From Streptococcus lutetiensis (GTDB taxonomy: Bacteria > Bacillota > Bacilli > Lactobacillales > Streptococcaceae): 64,000 bases of DNA. A model generated the notes under the pieces. It was not told the DNA's origin, searched no databases, and saw only the letters and a list, made by a program, of their open reading frames with translations. Position 1 is the stretch's first letter; each line of letters begins with the position of its first letter. The stretch is taken from NCBI RefSeq assembly GCF_900475675.1, contig NZ_LS483403.1, positions 558,001 through 622,000 of the forward strand, read 5' to 3'. Shown here in pieces: positions 1-7,989 of this stretch. Made by a program: the position numbers and the translations under genes.

Positions 1-1
1 T

Positions 2-289
2 AAAGATGGCGAACTTTTAAACATCAACGCAGATTATTTGGCAACAGCGGTCGCTGTCGCTTTAGAGGCTGAAAAATTAGTCCTAATGACTGATGTTAAA
101 GGCGTTTTGGAAAATGGAGTTGTGCTTGATAGCTTAACATCGACAGAATTTCAAGAGAAAATTGACCAAGGAATTATCACTGGCGGCATGATTCCTAAAA
201 TCGAATCAGCAGTGAACACTGTTTTAGCAGGTGTGGGTGAAGTATTGATTGGCGACAATCTTGTAACAGGAACTTCAATCATCTGCTAA
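2..289 (+). CDS. argB: Acetylglutamate kinase, C-terminal fragment (cut by window edge)
   Basis: The reading frame is open from base 2 and its start lies outside the window. The product is the C-terminal 95 residues or so of N-acetylglutamate kinase, which phosphorylates N-acetylglutamate in arginine synthesis. The visible part begins with the family motif NINAD, followed by ALEAEKLVLMTDVKGV, a typical amino-acid-kinase ATP-binding stretch, and GGMIPKI near the end. The stop at 289 is 16 bases from argD, so the two genes are very probably co-transcribed. Family assignment is by motif recognition. Confidence 0.93.
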   Translation, partial: KDGELLNINADYLATAVAVALEAEKLVLMTDVKGVLENGVVLDSLTSTEFQEKIDQGIITGGMIPKIESAVNTVLAGVGEVLIGDNLVTGTSIIC

Positions 290-305
290 CGTAAAGGAGC
301 GACGA

Positions 306-1436
306 ATGACAAAACTATTTCAAAATTATAAACGCGCAGCTATCGAATTTGTTAAAGCGCAAGGTAATTATCTTTTAGACCAGGACGGCAAAAAATACCT
401 TGATTTTTCATCTGGTATTGGTGTGACTAATCTTGGTTTTCACCCACAAGTCAAAGCAGCTTTGCTTAAGCAGGCTGAGGAGATTTGGCACATGCCAAAT
501 TTGTACCACAATTCCTTACAAGAAGAAGTAGCAGGTAAATTAATCGGGGATAAAGATTATCTTGCTTTCTTTGCAAATAGCGGTGCGGAAGCTAATGAAG
601 CAGCGATTAAAATTGCTCGTAAGGCGACTGGCAAGCAAGAAATTATCACTTTTGTGAATTCTTTTCACGGTCGTACCTTTGGGTCAATGTCTGCGACTGG
701 TCAGGACAAAATTAAAGCTGGTTTTGGTGATGTTGTCCCACATTTTAGCTATGCGACATATAATGATTTGGATAGTGTCAAAGCCTTGGTGACTGAGGAT
801 ACTGCGGCGGTCATGCTAGAATTGGTTCAAGGGGAGTCAGGAGTTCGTCCAGCAGATAAAACTTTTGTAACAGCCTTGAGCGAATTTTGTCAAAATACAG
901 GGATTTTGCTTATTGTTGATGAAGTCCAAACAGGTATGGGACGTACTGGGAAACTCTTTTCATTTGAACATTATGGCATTGAGCCAGACATTTTTACTTT
1001 GGCAAAAGGTCTTGGAAATGGCGTGCCAGTTGGTGCAATGATTGCAAAAGAAAAACTTGGTTCAGCTTTTTCTTACGGCAGTCATGGGTCAACCTTTGGT
1101 GGCAATAAACTTGTCATGTCAGCAGCCTCAAGCGTACTAGATATTATGCTGGCTGATGGATTCTTGCCACAAGCACTTGAAAATGGTAATTATTTGCAAG
1201 CTGAGTTGAAGAAAGCTCTAGCTGGTAATTCAAAAGTAACTGAGGTTCGTGGGCTTGGTTACATGATTGGTATTGAAACAACTGAAAATCTTGTTGACTT
1301 GGTTGAAAAGGCACGGGACAAAGGTCTTGTTGTCTTAACTGCAGGAACAAATGTTATTCGTCTCTTGCCACCATTGACTTTGACAAAAGAGCAAATTGAT
1401 CAAGGTGTTGCTATTTTGAAAGACGTTTTTGCCTAA
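306..1436 (+). CDS. argD: Acetylornithine aminotransferase
   Basis: A PLP-dependent class III aminotransferase of 376 residues, the normal family length. It converts N-acetylglutamate semialdehyde to N-acetylornithine, with glutamate as amino donor. The PLP-binding lysine is Lys234 in LAKGLGNG. Other class III marks are NSGAEANEAAIK, the SFHGRTFGS substrate/cofactor loop and IVDEVQTGMGRTG. The ATG is preceded by AAAGGAG at suitable spacing. It follows argB by 16 bases and is closed by a terminator at 1444-1470, so it is the last gene of the arginine operon. A related ornithine or succinylornithine transaminase cannot be excluded by motifs, but the argB neighbour favours argD. Confidence 0.95.
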   Translation: MTKLFQNYKRAAIEFVKAQGNYLLDQDGKKYLDFSSGIGVTNLGFHPQVKAALLKQAEEIWHMPNLYHNSLQEEVAGKLIGDKDYLAFFANSGAEANEAAIKIARKATGKQEIITFVNSFHGRTFGSMSATGQDKIKAGFGDVVPHFSYATYNDLDSVKALVTEDTAAVMLELVQGESGVRPADKTFVTALSEFCQNTGILLIVDEVQTGMGRTGKLFSFEHYGIEPDIFTLAKGLGNGVPVGAMIAKEKLGSAFSYGSHGSTFGGNKLVMSAASSVLDIMLADGFLPQALENGNYLQAELKKALAGNSKVTEVRGLGYMIGIETTENLVDLVEKARDKGLVVLTAGTNVIRLLPPLTLTKEQIDQGVAILKDVFA

Positions 1437-1443
1437 GATAAAA

Positions 1444-1470
1444 GGACTTCTCTAGTGAGAGGTTCTTTTT
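1444..1470 (+). terminator. Intrinsic terminator of the arginine operon
   Basis: GGACTTCTC (1444-1452) pairs with GAGAGGTTC (1457-1465) using two G-U pairs and a 4-nt loop, followed by five T. It lies 8 bases after the argD stop. Confidence 0.8.
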
Positions 1471-1474
1471 CAAG

Positions 1475-1503
1475 TTGACAAATTGCTTTTAATTGTATAG
1501 AAT
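1475..1503 (+). promoter_or_regulatory. Promoter of the flavodoxin-fold oxidoreductase gene
   Basis: TTGACA (1475-1480), a 17-base spacer and TAGAAT (1498-1503) form a near-consensus SigA promoter directly after the argD terminator. Confidence 0.75.
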
Positions 1504-1530
1504 TTTCTAAAAATGGGAGGAGTGACAAAA

Positions 1531-2088
1531 TTGGCTAAAAAAGTTCTTGTTGTTTCAGGGCATCCTGATTTGAAAAATGATTCACTTGCAAATAAAATGA
1601 TTTTAAAAGAAATTAAAAAGCTTTATCCAGAAGTTGAATTGGATATTTTGAGTAATTTGTATCCTGATTATCAGATTAATGTGACAGCTGAGCAGGAAAA
1701 ATTACATCGAGCTGATGTTATTGTTTTTCAGTATCCACTTTACTGGTACATGACACCATCTTTGATGAATAAATGGATTGAAAAAGTTTTTGTGCATGGT
1801 TTTTCACACGGTTCAAATGGCAATGCCTTGAAAGATAAAGTTTTGATTGCTTCTTTGACGACTGGCGCAGGAGAAGCAGCTTATAGCGCAGAAACAGGCA
1901 CAACGATTGACGAGCTTTTGGCACCGATTCGTTTGACAGCAAAATTGACTCAACTGAATTTTGCAGGCCATGTTGTGACACACGGCGTTTCTTATTCACT
2001 TCGAAACGACGCTGAAAAAGCCCAAGAAATGATTGCAAAATCACAAGTCCATGCCAAGAAATTGGTCGAAATGATTGAAAGTTTGTAG
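1531..2088 (+). CDS. NAD(P)H-dependent oxidoreductase, flavodoxin-like fold
   Basis: A flavodoxin_2 / NAD(P)H-quinone-reductase family protein, similar in style to KefF and YheA-type reductases. It should bind FMN or FAD and reduce quinones or other electrophiles with NAD(P)H. The start KKVLVVSGHPD is the flavin phosphate loop region; FQYPLYWYMTPSLMNKWIEKVF and the HGFSHG motif are family hallmarks. I chose TTG 1531 because GGAGG (1516-1520) sits 10 bases before it. The in-frame ATG at 1513 overlaps this ribosome site and lies only about 9 bases after the -10 box. The true substrate is not visible from the sequence. It is monocistronic, between the argD terminator and the riboflavin leader. 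Confidence 0.8.
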   Translation: MAKKVLVVSGHPDLKNDSLANKMILKEIKKLYPEVELDILSNLYPDYQINVTAEQEKLHRADVIVFQYPLYWYMTPSLMNKWIEKVFVHGFSHGSNGNALKDKVLIASLTTGAGEAAYSAETGTTIDELLAPIRLTAKLTQLNFAGHVVTHGVSYSLRNDAEKAQEMIAKSQVHAKKLVEMIESL

Positions 2089-2103
2089 GAAATAATAAAA
2101 AAA

Positions 2104-2132
2104 TTGACAGCTTTTTAGATTCGTGATAATCT
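2104..2132 (+). promoter_or_regulatory. Promoter of the riboflavin operon
   Basis: TTGACA (2104-2109), a 17-base spacer and TAATCT (2127-2132) lie about 20 bases before the FMN riboswitch, as expected for a riboswitch transcript. Confidence 0.7.
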
Positions 2133-2150
2133 TAAGAAGAATTGAATAGT

Positions 2151-2360
2151 TTTCTTCGGGGCAGGGTGAAATTCCCGACCGACGGTGTTGTTGTCTCGTT
2201 GATTGTTACTTGCTTTTATTTCTCGCTGATGTTTCGCTATGTCTGTGAGGAGAAGCAATTACTAATCAACTTTATTTGAAAAATGAGAGAGCTAAGTCCG
2301 TGAGCGCAAGCTGATCTGGTGTGATTCCAGAGCCGACAGTATAGTCTGGATGGGAGAAGA
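2151..2360 (+). ncRNA. FMN riboswitch (RFN element)
   Basis: The conserved RFN blocks are all present in order: CTTCGGGGCAGGGTGAAATT, CCCGACCGACGGT, AGTCCGTGAGCGCAAGC, TGTGATTCCAGAGCCGACAG and TATAGTCTGGATGGGAGAAG. P1 is TTCTTC (2151-2156) with GAAGAA (2355-2360). The variable arm between the second and third blocks is unusually long. It forms a helix in which GTTGATT and TTGCTT pair with AAGCAA and AATCAAC. It is known that FMN binding to this element shuts down riboflavin genes; ribD follows downstream. Confidence 0.96.
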
Positions 2361-2373
2361 ATTGATAGAGTGT

Positions 2374-2408
2374 CAAAAAGCATACTCTCGCTTTTTGAAT
2401 TACTTTTT
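2374..2408 (+). terminator. First hairpin-plus-T-run after the FMN riboswitch (probable expression platform)
   Basis: CAAAAAGC (2374-2381) pairs perfectly with GCTTTTTG (2390-2397), followed by a T-rich run. The loop strand ATACTCT (2382-2388) can instead pair with AGAGTGT (2367-2373), just upstream. That gives a mutually exclusive antiterminator-like structure next to P1. Confidence 0.7.
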
Positions 2409-2424
2409 TAGTTGTCTTTAATCG

Positions 2425-2459
2425 CCTCGTAGTGTAATGCTACGAGGATTTTTGTTTTT
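2425..2459 (+). terminator. Second terminator in the riboflavin leader
   Basis: CCTCGTAG (2425-2432) pairs perfectly with CTACGAGG (2440-2447) around a 7-nt loop, followed by ATTTTTGTTTTT. It is a strong intrinsic terminator, still 120 bases before ribD. Confidence 0.8.
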
Positions 2460-2502
2460 GGTATATTTTATGTGTCAGAAAATTCAGACAACTACAGTGA
2501 TA

Positions 2503-2560
2503 CCCGATGAAAATGACTGATTAGTGCAAGCTAGTCGGATAATTTTTGTCGGGATTTTTT
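2503..2560 (+). promoter_or_regulatory. Third hairpin with T-run just before ribD
   Basis: CCCGA (2503-2507) can pair with TCGGG (2549-2553), followed by a run of T. CCGA can also pair with TCGG at 2535-2538, and GACT (2515-2518) with AGTC (2533-2536). The element may be a third attenuator or a structure near the ribosome site (AAAGGAGG). Its role is inferred from the fold only. Confidence 0.45.
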
Positions 2561-2579
2561 TATGTGAAAGGAGGAAGAT

Positions 2580-3635
2580 ATGGATAAAAACTATATGTTG
2601 CAAGCGATAGAAGAAGCTAAGCGTGGCTTTAGGCAAACTTACACCAATCCTTTAGTTGGTGCGGTGATTGTCAAAGATAATCATGTGGTTGCTCGTGGTG
2701 CACACCTGCAGTATGGTCATGAGCATGCTGAAAAGAACGCGATTTTATATTGTCAAACTCCGGAAGAACTATTTAATTCAGCTCTTTATGTGACCTTGGA
2801 ACCTTGTCATCATAGGGGAAAACAGCCACCCTGTACCCAAGCGATTGTTGAGGCAGGTATCAAAAAGGTAGTTGTTGGCCAGCTTGACCCCAATCCTTTA
2901 GTAGCAGGAAAAGGTGTGGCTTTCTTAAAAGAGCAAGGAATAGAAGTAGTCACTCATATTTTGGAAGAAGAGGCACGCGCACTCAACAAGCATTACAATG
3001 TTTACTATGAGCGCAAGCGTCCTTATGTTGTTTTGAAACAAGCAGTTAGTCTGGATGGAAAGATTGCTGTGCTTGGCAAACGAACGGCTTTGACTGATGA
3101 CGAGACAAATCGTTTTGTTCACGATGAACGTGATGATTTTCATGCGATATTGGTTGGTGCTGATACGGTCTTGATTGACAATCCACGTTTGCTGGGGAGT
3201 GGGACAAGCTTTTGTCCGCCAGTGCGTGTGATTTTGGATGAAAAGGGGCGTGTTTTTGACCAGTTAGATTTACAGATTTTTGAAGATAATTCGGCTCCAG
3301 TTTATATTTTTAGTAGTCGGAAGGTTTCGGATTTACCAAAGCATGTCACAGTAATTGATTTGCCAGAGTTTTCAATTGAAAATATTTTGCAGGTGCTTTA
3401 TGAGAAGAAGCTTCAGTCAGTTTATGTTGAGGGCGGAGCTGGTGTTCATGATGCTTTTCTGGAAAGTGGGCTTTGGGATGAAATCATTTCTTATGTGACT
3501 CCTAAGCTTATTGGTGGTAATGGCAAAGCAGCCATGTCGAGTTTTCGTCTGGTTAGTCAAGCCTTAGAATTAGACGATTTTACCTGTCAAAAAATCGGAA
3601 ATAATATTAGGCTTTCGGCTAGAAGGAGGTTGTGA
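2580..3635 (+). CDS. ribD: Bifunctional riboflavin biosynthesis deaminase/reductase RibD
   Basis: RibD carries out the deamination and then the side-chain reduction of the pyrimidine intermediate in riboflavin synthesis. The N-terminal half is a zinc cytidine-deaminase-like domain with the HAEKNA zinc/proton-shuttle motif and the PCHHRGKQPPC zinc cysteines. The C-terminal half (from about residue 145) is a dihydrofolate-reductase-like RibD_C domain with KQAVSLDGKIA and YVEGGAGVHDAFL. At 351 residues it has normal family length. AAAGGAGG lies at correct spacing before the ATG. It is the first gene of the riboflavin operon, and its stop overlaps the ribE start (TGATG). Confidence 0.97.
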   Translation: MDKNYMLQAIEEAKRGFRQTYTNPLVGAVIVKDNHVVARGAHLQYGHEHAEKNAILYCQTPEELFNSALYVTLEPCHHRGKQPPCTQAIVEAGIKKVVVGQLDPNPLVAGKGVAFLKEQGIEVVTHILEEEARALNKHYNVYYERKRPYVVLKQAVSLDGKIAVLGKRTALTDDETNRFVHDERDDFHAILVGADTVLIDNPRLLGSGTSFCPPVRVILDEKGRVFDQLDLQIFEDNSAPVYIFSSRKVSDLPKHVTVIDLPEFSIENILQVLYEKKLQSVYVEGGAGVHDAFLESGLWDEIISYVTPKLIGGNGKAAMSSFRLVSQALELDDFTCQKIGNNIRLSARRRL

Positions 3636-4237
3636 TGTTTACCGGATTAATTCAAGAACAAGGTCGTATTAGCCGGATTGTCAAACACCAGCAAAATATC
3701 AAATTAACTTGCAAGGCTTCACGAAAGTTGTTAGCTGATTATAAAATTGGCGATAGTATGGCAATCAATGGTGTCTGCTTGACTTGCGTGGCTAAAGCAG
3801 GGGATGCATTTACAGTGGATGTCATGCCAGAAACCTTTAGGAGAACGATTTTTTCAGAGAGTCGCGTCGGTGATTTGGTAAATCTTGAGTTAGCTATGTC
3901 AGCCAATGCTCGCTTTGAAGGGCACCTTGTGACAGGGCACGTGGATAGTGTGGCAAGGCTTGTTACAAAAGAAAGTGATGAAACTGCACTTGTACTTAGC
4001 TTTGCTTTTCCAAAAGGACTTGAAGGGCAGATTGTTGGGCAAGGCTCAATCGCGGTCAACGGTGTTAGTCTGACGGTGGTATCCGCTGAGAAGGGGCAAT
4101 TTAGCGTGTCGTTGATTCCACATACGGCAAAAGAGACTAACCTGGCAAGGCTCAAAACAGGTGACAAAGTCAATATTGAGACGGATATTTTAGCAAAATA
4201 CATGCAAAAACAGCTAAGAATGATGAAAGGAGACTAG
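3635..4237 (+). CDS. ribE: Riboflavin synthase alpha chain
   Basis: This enzyme dismutates two 6,7-dimethyl-8-ribityllumazine molecules to riboflavin and the pyrimidine precursor. The protein shows the internal duplication of the family, two lumazine-binding barrels of about 95 residues. The first has MFTGLIQEQG and MAINGVCLT; the second has FEGHLVTGHVD and IAVNGVSLTVV. I chose ATG 3635, which overlaps the ribD stop in TGATG, rather than the GTG one codon earlier. AAGGAGG lies within the 3' end of ribD, suggesting translational coupling. Confidence 0.96.
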   Translation: MFTGLIQEQGRISRIVKHQQNIKLTCKASRKLLADYKIGDSMAINGVCLTCVAKAGDAFTVDVMPETFRRTIFSESRVGDLVNLELAMSANARFEGHLVTGHVDSVARLVTKESDETALVLSFAFPKGLEGQIVGQGSIAVNGVSLTVVSAEKGQFSVSLIPHTAKETNLARLKTGDKVNIETDILAKYMQKQLRMMKGD

Positions 4238-5416
4238 ATGTTTAAGGATGTTGAAAAAGCAATTTCTGATTTGAAAGCAGGAAAATTAATCGTAGTCGTC
4301 GACGATGATGACCGTGAAGCTGAAGGGGACTTGGTTGGTCTGGCAGAATTGGCAAGCCCAGAAAATGTGAATTTTATGACCAAGCACGCGCGTGGTTTGA
4401 TTTGTGCGCCAGTGTCTGAGGAGATTGCTAATCGTTTGGAGCTTGTTCCAATGTCAGAAGAAAATACGGATGCACATGGCACAGCTTTTACCATTAGCGT
4501 AGACCACAAAGAAACGTCAACAGGAATTTCAGCTTTTGACCGCGCTAAGACTATTCAAGGATTGGCGTCGTCAACAAGTAAAGCTAGTGATTTTCACAAA
4601 CCTGGTCACATGTTTCCGCTAGTAGGACGCTTTGGTGGTGTATTAGAACGCCGTGGGCACACGGAAGCAAGTCTTGATTTGGCACGTTTAGCTGGTGTGA
4701 GAGAAGCGACTTACATTTGTGAGATTTTAAAAGATGATGGCACGATGGCTCGTAAAGTTGATTTACATGATTTTGCTAGCAAGTGGAATTTGACCATGAT
4801 TGAAGTGGGTGATATTGCGCGTTATGTGAGCTTTCAAGATAGTCCTAAGGTAAAGTTGCCATCAAGTTATGGTGACTTTGACCTTCAGTTATTTGAAGAT
4901 GAAGAAAAGCGCGAGCATGTTCTCTTGTCAAAGGGAGATTTGACGACAGATGAACCGCTTTTACTGCGTTTGCACTCAGAATGTTTGACTGGCGATATTT
5001 TTGGGTCTTTGCGTTGTGACTGTGGAGAACAGTTGCATGCTGCCATGGAAAAAATTGACCAAGTTGGGCGCGGAGCTATTTTGTACCTTCGTCAAGAAGG
5101 TCGAGGTATCGGTTTAAAAAATAAACTGAAAGCTTATCAGTTGCAAGAAGAAGGTTTGGACACTTATGAGGCGAATCTTGAGCTTGGCTTTGCCCCAGAT
5201 GAGCGTGATTACCAGATTGCAGCGGATATTTTGAGCTTTTTAGATATCAAGCAGGTTAAACTCTTAACCAATAATCCTGATAAGTTAGAGCAACTTGAAA
5301 TGGCAGGCATAGATATTGTAGAACGCTTGCCCTTACAGATGACAGCCCACCAGGAGAATCGCGCCTACTTGCAAACTAAACAAGAAAAATTTCACCATTT
5401 ACTACACATTGTTTAA
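4238..5416 (+). CDS. ribBA: Bifunctional DHBP synthase / GTP cyclohydrolase II
   Basis: A fusion protein of 392 residues supplying both branches of riboflavin synthesis. The N-terminal half (about 1-200) is 3,4-dihydroxy-2-butanone 4-phosphate synthase, with the acidic metal site DDDDREAEGDL and HARGLICAP. The C-terminal half is GTP cyclohydrolase II, with the zinc-binding cysteines in ECLTGDIFGSLRCDCGEQL and the catalytic RQEGRGIGL. The ATG starts right after the ribE stop behind AAAGGAG. All catalytic motifs look intact in both halves. Confidence 0.97.
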   Translation: MFKDVEKAISDLKAGKLIVVVDDDDREAEGDLVGLAELASPENVNFMTKHARGLICAPVSEEIANRLELVPMSEENTDAHGTAFTISVDHKETSTGISAFDRAKTIQGLASSTSKASDFHKPGHMFPLVGRFGGVLERRGHTEASLDLARLAGVREATYICEILKDDGTMARKVDLHDFASKWNLTMIEVGDIARYVSFQDSPKVKLPSSYGDFDLQLFEDEEKREHVLLSKGDLTTDEPLLLRLHSECLTGDIFGSLRCDCGEQLHAAMEKIDQVGRGAILYLRQEGRGIGLKNKLKAYQLQEEGLDTYEANLELGFAPDERDYQIAADILSFLDIKQVKLLTNNPDKLEQLEMAGIDIVERLPLQMTAHQENRAYLQTKQEKFHHLLHIV

Positions 5417-5436
5417 GGAAATAAGGAGAGAAAATC

Positions 5437-5898
5437 ATGACAACATTTGAAGGAAAATTTATCGGAAAAGACTTAAAAATTGCTATCGTTGTAGCACGCT
5501 TTAATGAATTTATCACCTCAAAATTATTAGGTGGTGCCATGGATGGTTTGGTTCGCAATGAAGTAGCTGAGGATGATATCGATGTTTATTGGGTGCCAGG
5601 AGCATTTGAAATTCCGTTTATGACGAAAAAAATTGTTGCGACTGGTAAATATGATGGTGTTATCACACTCGGTAGCGTCATTCGCGGGTCAACAAGTCAC
5701 TACGATTTGGTTTGTAATGAAGTAGCTAAAGGGGTTGGGCAAATCAATCTCACTAGTGATATTCCAGTTATGTTTGGTGTGATTACCACTGAGGATATCG
5801 AGCAAGCTATCGAACGTTCTGGTTCAAAAGCAGGTAATAAAGGTAGCGAATGCGCTCAAGGTGTCCTTGAAATGATTAATTTGGCGAGACAAATATAA
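5437..5898 (+). CDS. ribH: 6,7-dimethyl-8-ribityllumazine synthase
   Basis: Lumazine synthase condenses DHBP with the ribityl-amino pyrimidine to give the substrate of RibE. At 153 residues it has normal length. The substrate-binding start [22 protein letters not shown] and [14 protein letters not shown] (with the catalytic His) are diagnostic. TAAGGAGAG lies before the ATG, 20 bases after ribBA. It is the last gene of the operon and is followed by a strong hairpin terminator. Confidence 0.97.
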   Translation: MTTFEGKFIGKDLKIAIVVARFNEFITSKLLGGAMDGLVRNEVAEDDIDVYWVPGAFEIPFMTKKIVATGKYDGVITLGSVIRGSTSHYDLVCNEVAKGVGQINLTSDIPVMFGVITTEDIEQAIERSGSKAGNKGSECAQGVLEMINLARQI

Positions 5899-5903
5899 TA
5901 GAA

Positions 5904-5932
5904 AAAAGCTAAGACATTTTGTCTTAGCTTTT
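5904..5932. terminator. Bidirectional terminator between ribH and thiT
   Basis: AAAAGCTAAGAC (5904-5915) pairs perfectly with GTCTTAGCTTTT (5921-5932). A and T runs flank both sides, so it can end transcription from both converging operons. Confidence 0.88.
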
Positions 5933-5960
5933 ATGGTGTTAAACTTAGAAAATGAAGAGT

Positions 5961-6527
5961 TTATTTTTTTACCAAGAAAATTTTTCCTTGTGTTGGGATG
6001 ATGATAGCAAGTGCCAAAATGACGAAGACTAGGGTTAACAGTCCAGCTGTACCATTGACACTGAGCGAATAAAGGTAAGGTGACATGCCTTTTGGTGCGT
6101 AGCTTCCCCAGAAGATAAAACCAGCGACATAGTGCCAGAAGTAGCGGACAAAAACAGCAAGTGTGGCACCGATAGTTGAGTAAATCAGAGCACGTCCTTT
6201 ATTGTCTTTAGAAAGAGCATTTTGAAATGGGGCAGATAAAAATCCAGCCAAACCCATTGAGACAAAGGTAATGATGTATTCGATGATAACTTGTGACAAG
6301 GCTAGGTACCAAACTTTACCTAAAATAAAGTGAAGCAAGCCCCAGATAAGACCAGCTAGGGTTCCATATTTTGGACCGCGACGTAGGGCAAAAAGCACGA
6401 CTGGCACTGCACCAAATGAAGGGGTGAACCAGCTAGCAAAATCTGGAATATAAGATAAAGCCATAGCAAAAGCAGCAACCAATGCAGTCTCAATTAAAGC
6501 AGACAATTGAGAATTCTTCGACGACAT
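5961..6527 (-). CDS. thiT: Thiamine ECF transporter substrate-binding subunit ThiT
   Basis: An integral membrane S component (YuaJ/ThiT family) of an energy-coupling-factor transporter for thiamine; the shared ECF ATPase/T modules are not in this window. At 188 residues it has about six hydrophobic helices. Family features are the first helix ALVAAFAMALSYIPDF, FTPSFGAVPVVLFALRRGPKYG and the pair GLIWGLLHFILG with YFWHYVAGFIFWGSYAP, rich in the aromatic residues that bind thiamine. AAGGAG lies 7 bases before the ATG. The TPP riboswitch directly upstream supports the substrate assignment. Confidence 0.94.
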   Translation of the reverse strand: MSSKNSQLSALIETALVAAFAMALSYIPDFASWFTPSFGAVPVVLFALRRGPKYGTLAGLIWGLLHFILGKVWYLALSQVIIEYIITFVSMGLAGFLSAPFQNALSKDNKGRALIYSTIGATLAVFVRYFWHYVAGFIFWGSYAPKGMSPYLYSLSVNGTAGLLTLVFVILALAIIIPTQGKIFLVKK

Positions 6528-6534
6528 AAAAAAA

Positions 6535-6554
6535 CTCCTTCTAACACAAAGGAG
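6535..6554 (-). promoter_or_regulatory. SD-sequestering hairpin of thiT with alternative pairing to the riboswitch
   Basis: In the minus-strand RNA, CTCCTT (plus 6549-6554) pairs with AAGGAG (plus 6535-6540), which is the thiT ribosome binding site; a run of six T follows, so it could also terminate. The ten bases CTCCTTTGTG in this arm (plus 6545-6554) are perfectly complementary to CACAAAGGAG at the start of the riboswitch (plus 6680-6689). That pairing would free the ribosome site but break P1. Confidence 0.72.
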
Positions 6555-6607
6555 CTTTTTCTGATAATATGTTCAATGCTATTTTAATCACGTTTAAAAA
6601 AGTCATA

Positions 6608-6690
6608 TCACAATCCCTACGCTCGTCCTAACGAGATCAGGTTATCAGGATTTCGCAAATGCGATCTCAGCCGATGGCACTCCTTTGTGA
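6608..6690 (-). ncRNA. TPP riboswitch (THI element) of thiT
   Basis: On the minus strand the conserved THI blocks appear: GGCTGAGAT, ACCTGATCT and the GACGAGCGTAGGGA end. P1 is TCACAA (plus 6685-6690) with TTGTGA (plus 6608-6613). TPP binding is known to reduce expression of the downstream gene. Confidence 0.95.
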
Positions 6691-6763
6691 ATTCAATTTG
6701 TATATAGTCTAGCATGAAAGCAAGTTTCTTGTCAAGCTAGTTTGGGATAATTTTTTGAAAAGT

Positions 6764-7729
6764 CTAATCAAGTCCATAATTGTAATCATCATCTTGCATA
6801 GCTTCAACAGAACCAAGAAGATATCCGTTCCCGATCTGACTAAAGAAATCATGGTTAGAAGTTCCTGTTGAAATACCATTCATAACGATTGGGTTGACAT
6901 CATTAGCGGTATCAGGGAAAAGCGGATCTTGCCCTAAGTTCATGAGAGCTTTATTGGCGTTATAACGTAAGAAAGTCAGAACTTCCTCAGTCCAGCCAAC
7001 TTGGTCATAAAGTGTTTTGGTGTAATTTTCTTCATTTTCATAGAGTTGATAGAGCAAGTCATACATCCAGTCACGCAAGTCATCTTGCTCTTTCTCAGAC
7101 AATTCATTGAAACCAAGTTGGAATTTATAGCCGATATAAGTTCCATGGACAGATTCATCGCGGATGATTAATTTGATAATTTCAGCGACGTTTGCCAATT
7201 TATTATTGCCAAGATAATAAAGAGGGGTGAAAAATCCTGAGTAAAAGAGAAAGGTTTCAAGAAAAGTTGAAGCGACCTTTTTTTGTAGAGCAGTGCCATT
7301 TTCATAAATATCGTTGATGATTTTGGCTTTTTTCTGTAAGTATTCGTTGTTGTTCGTCCATTCAAAGATTGCTTCAATTTCTGATTTTGTATTAAGGGTT
7401 GAAAAAATGGAAGAGTATGATTTGGCGTGGACAGACTCCATAAATTGAATATTGTTGAGGACGGCTTCTTCGTGAGGTGTTCTGACATCTGCACGAATGG
7501 CCTCCACACCAGATTCGGATTGCATGGTATCAAGAAGGGTCAATCCGCCAAAAACTTTACCGACCAAATCTTTTTCTTGGTCAGAAAGCTTACGCCAATC
7601 ATCGAGGTCATTTGACAGCGGAATTCGCGTATCAAGCCAGAATTGTTCGGTCAACTTTTCCCAAGTTGACTTGTCAATCACATCCTCAATCTCATTCCAA
7701 TTAATGGCTTTATAATAAGTTTGCGACAT
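6764..7729 (-). CDS. nrdF: Class Ib ribonucleotide reductase, beta (radical) subunit NrdF
   Basis: NrdF carries the dimetal-tyrosyl radical cofactor for aerobic reduction of ribonucleoside diphosphates. At 321 residues it has normal length. Metal-ligand helices include QSESGVEAI (about residue 70-78), NIQFMESVHAKSY and IIRDESVHGTYIGYK, with the YxxxE/H pattern of the ferritin-like fold. GGAG lies before the ATG. Class Ib identity is supported by the upstream nrdH and nrdE on the same strand. No nrdI lies in this window, so the flavodoxin needed for manganese cofactor assembly must be encoded elsewhere. It is separated from nrdE by an unusual 386-base gap. Confidence 0.96.
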   Translation of the reverse strand: MSQTYYKAINWNEIEDVIDKSTWEKLTEQFWLDTRIPLSNDLDDWRKLSDQEKDLVGKVFGGLTLLDTMQSESGVEAIRADVRTPHEEAVLNNIQFMESVHAKSYSSIFSTLNTKSEIEAIFEWTNNNEYLQKKAKIINDIYENGTALQKKVASTFLETFLFYSGFFTPLYYLGNNKLANVAEIIKLIIRDESVHGTYIGYKFQLGFNELSEKEQDDLRDWMYDLLYQLYENEENYTKTLYDQVGWTEEVLTFLRYNANKALMNLGQDPLFPDTANDVNPIVMNGISTGTSNHDFFSQIGNGYLLGSVEAMQDDDYNYGLD

Positions 7730-7862
7730 GTATTTTCTCCGTAAAAATAGTTTAGAAGACCAGTCAGATGACTAGGTTCGAGTTAGCTCATTTATCTAGT
7801 AGCGCTGGCATTAGCCGTGACATGACACTAATCATTTTTAAACTAACAAAAGTTGTCAAAAG

Positions 7863-7979
7863 GTTACGCTACGTAAGCAATTGGCTCGATGCTAGTCGAT
7901 TGCTGGAGTTAGTAAGTGAACTAGGCAAACCGCCCTAGCGGTTGCCGTCTTGTTGTTAGGTCCTTTAGGACCAATGCAA
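7863..7979. repeat. Structured tandem repeat, copy 1 (nrdE-nrdF gap)
   Basis: A unit of about 117 bases that recurs 127 bases further on. On the plus strand it begins GTTACGCTACGTAAGCAA and contains AGTTAGTAAGTGAACTAGG and GGTCCTTTAGGACCAAT, shared with copy 2. It can form three hairpins: AGCAAT with ATTGCT, GGCAAACCGC with GCGGTTGCC (one bulged base) and GGTCC with GGACC. I know of no named element with this sequence. Confidence 0.85.
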
Positions 7980-7989
7980 GTTTTAAGTA

